Below are positions 62,448-64,000 of a stretch of 64,000 bases of DNA, one piece after another. Position 1 is the stretch's first letter; each line of letters opens with the position of its first letter. Source of the DNA: Chryseobacterium defluvii (GTDB lineage Bacteria; Bacteroidota; Bacteroidia; Flavobacteriales; Weeksellaceae); contig NZ_RBXB01000002.1 of the NCBI RefSeq assembly GCF_003634775.1, forward strand, positions 124,001 through 188,000, written 5' to 3'. Position numbers and translations under genes: made by a program. The notes under the pieces were generated by a model that was given only the letters and a program-made list of their open reading frames with translations, had not been told where the DNA came from and did not search any database.

Positions 62448-62807
62448 ATGAAAATAGAAGAAGACCTCGAACAAAAATTGCTTACAATCTGTGAAGAATT
62501 TAAATTGAGAGAAAAAGCATTTGAATCTTTAGAAGAAATTATTTCAGAGGGATTGAAAAGTGAAGTGCATTTTTTGAATGGATATGAGAGATCTGAAATA
62601 CAGACTATTTTTGATGAATACAGTTATACAATCAATAAAAAGTATTCGGAAGCTACCATTGATACAAGGATTGGATTGTATATTTTCAATGATATTTATT
62701 TAGATAATTTAGAACCTATAGGATATTATATTTTGGAAGCCGACTTTAACGGAGAAATAGTTGATGATATTTTTGTTCTGGAAAAGGAAAAATCTACAAA
62801 AAACTAA
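62448..62807 (+). CDS. Small acidic cytosolic protein of unknown function
   Basis: Protein of 119 residues, no signal peptide, rich in Glu and Ile, ending VLEKEKSTKN. It shows two-part plan: a helical first half (EDLEQKLLTICEEFKLREKAFESLEEI) and a beta second half (IGLYIFNDIYLDNLEPIGYYILEADFNGEIVDDIFVLE). No family recognised. It ends just before a terminator and is convergent with ligA. Confidence 0.6.
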   Translation: MKIEEDLEQKLLTICEEFKLREKAFESLEEIISEGLKSEVHFLNGYERSEIQTIFDEYSYTINKKYSEATIDTRIGLYIFNDIYLDNLEPIGYYILEADFNGEIVDDIFVLEKEKSTKN

Positions 62808-62810
62808 ATA

Positions 62811-62841
62811 AAAAAGCAGGAAAATCTCCTGCCTTTTTATT
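62811..62841. terminator. Terminator between the small acidic gene and ligA
   Basis: AAAAAGCAGG pairs with CCTGCCTTTTT (one C bulged) around AAAATCT, with a T-run after it. Suits both convergent genes. Confidence 0.8.
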
Positions 62842-62852
62842 TGAAATTTCAC

Positions 62853-64000
<1,148 letters not shown>

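Overview
The window is chromosomal DNA of a Bacteroidota bacterium, most likely a Flavobacteriia member close to Chryseobacterium. This rests on AT-rich intergenic DNA, TAnnTTTG-type -7 boxes, A-rich leaders with little Shine-Dalgarno, S46 dipeptidyl-peptidase and M16 peptidase genes, and above all a Bacteroidota-specific type VI secretion system (T6SS-iii). No rRNA, tRNA, CRISPR array, transposase or phage gene was seen.

Layout. 1-11.7 kb is mostly housekeeping: a truncated aldo/keto reductase, an AlkD-like DNA repair protein, a nitronate monooxygenase, then a leftward run with mpl, an acyltransferase, a Nudix hydrolase, a LuxR-type regulator, OsmC, ribonuclease G, an overlooked 29-residue basic protein and HU. 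11.8-39.0 kb is the T6SS-iii region. It opens with a divergent LuxR-type regulator whose phosphoacceptor Asp is replaced by Glu, followed by an envelope-complex operon (TssO-like, a second small membrane protein, a PKD protein, TssR). Next comes a PAAR-like protein with a 911-residue peptidoglycan hydrolase effector, two lipoproteins and a LysM protein. Then follow TssD-1 (Hcp), ClpV/TssH, a lytic transglycosylase, VgrG-1 and two effector/lipoprotein pairs. A second set holds TssD-2, VgrG-2, an accessory protein and a PAAR-like/HINT/NucA-NucB toxin with its candidate immunity gene. Sheath and baseplate genes (tssB, C, E, F, G, K) and tssN are absent, so they must lie elsewhere if the system works. 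39.0-44.2 kb holds polA, small genes and one frameshifted gene. 44.2-54.6 kb is a complete leftward kdp potassium-uptake locus: NtrC-type regulator, three tiny membrane ORFs including kdpF, kdpA, kdpB, kdpC, a porin, a short KdpD and a separate histidine kinase. 54.7-64 kb carries an Lrp regulator, an AhpD-like protein, an M16 peptidase, a DPP11-type S46 peptidase, an NlpE-like lipoprotein, an MgtC-family protein and the 3' part of ligA.

How the genes fit together. In the T6SS region each effector is followed by a small gene whose predicted location matches its likely target: lipoproteins after the peptidoglycan or envelope-type effectors, and a leaderless protein after the nuclease. Two effectors share an almost identical N-terminal module of about 65-85 residues joined to unrelated C-termini. 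Both tssD genes have the same upstream architecture: two palindromes 21 bp apart at an identical distance from a TATCTTTG -7 box. These two points, the shared effector N-terminus and the twin-palindrome promoter, are the best candidates for something undescribed.
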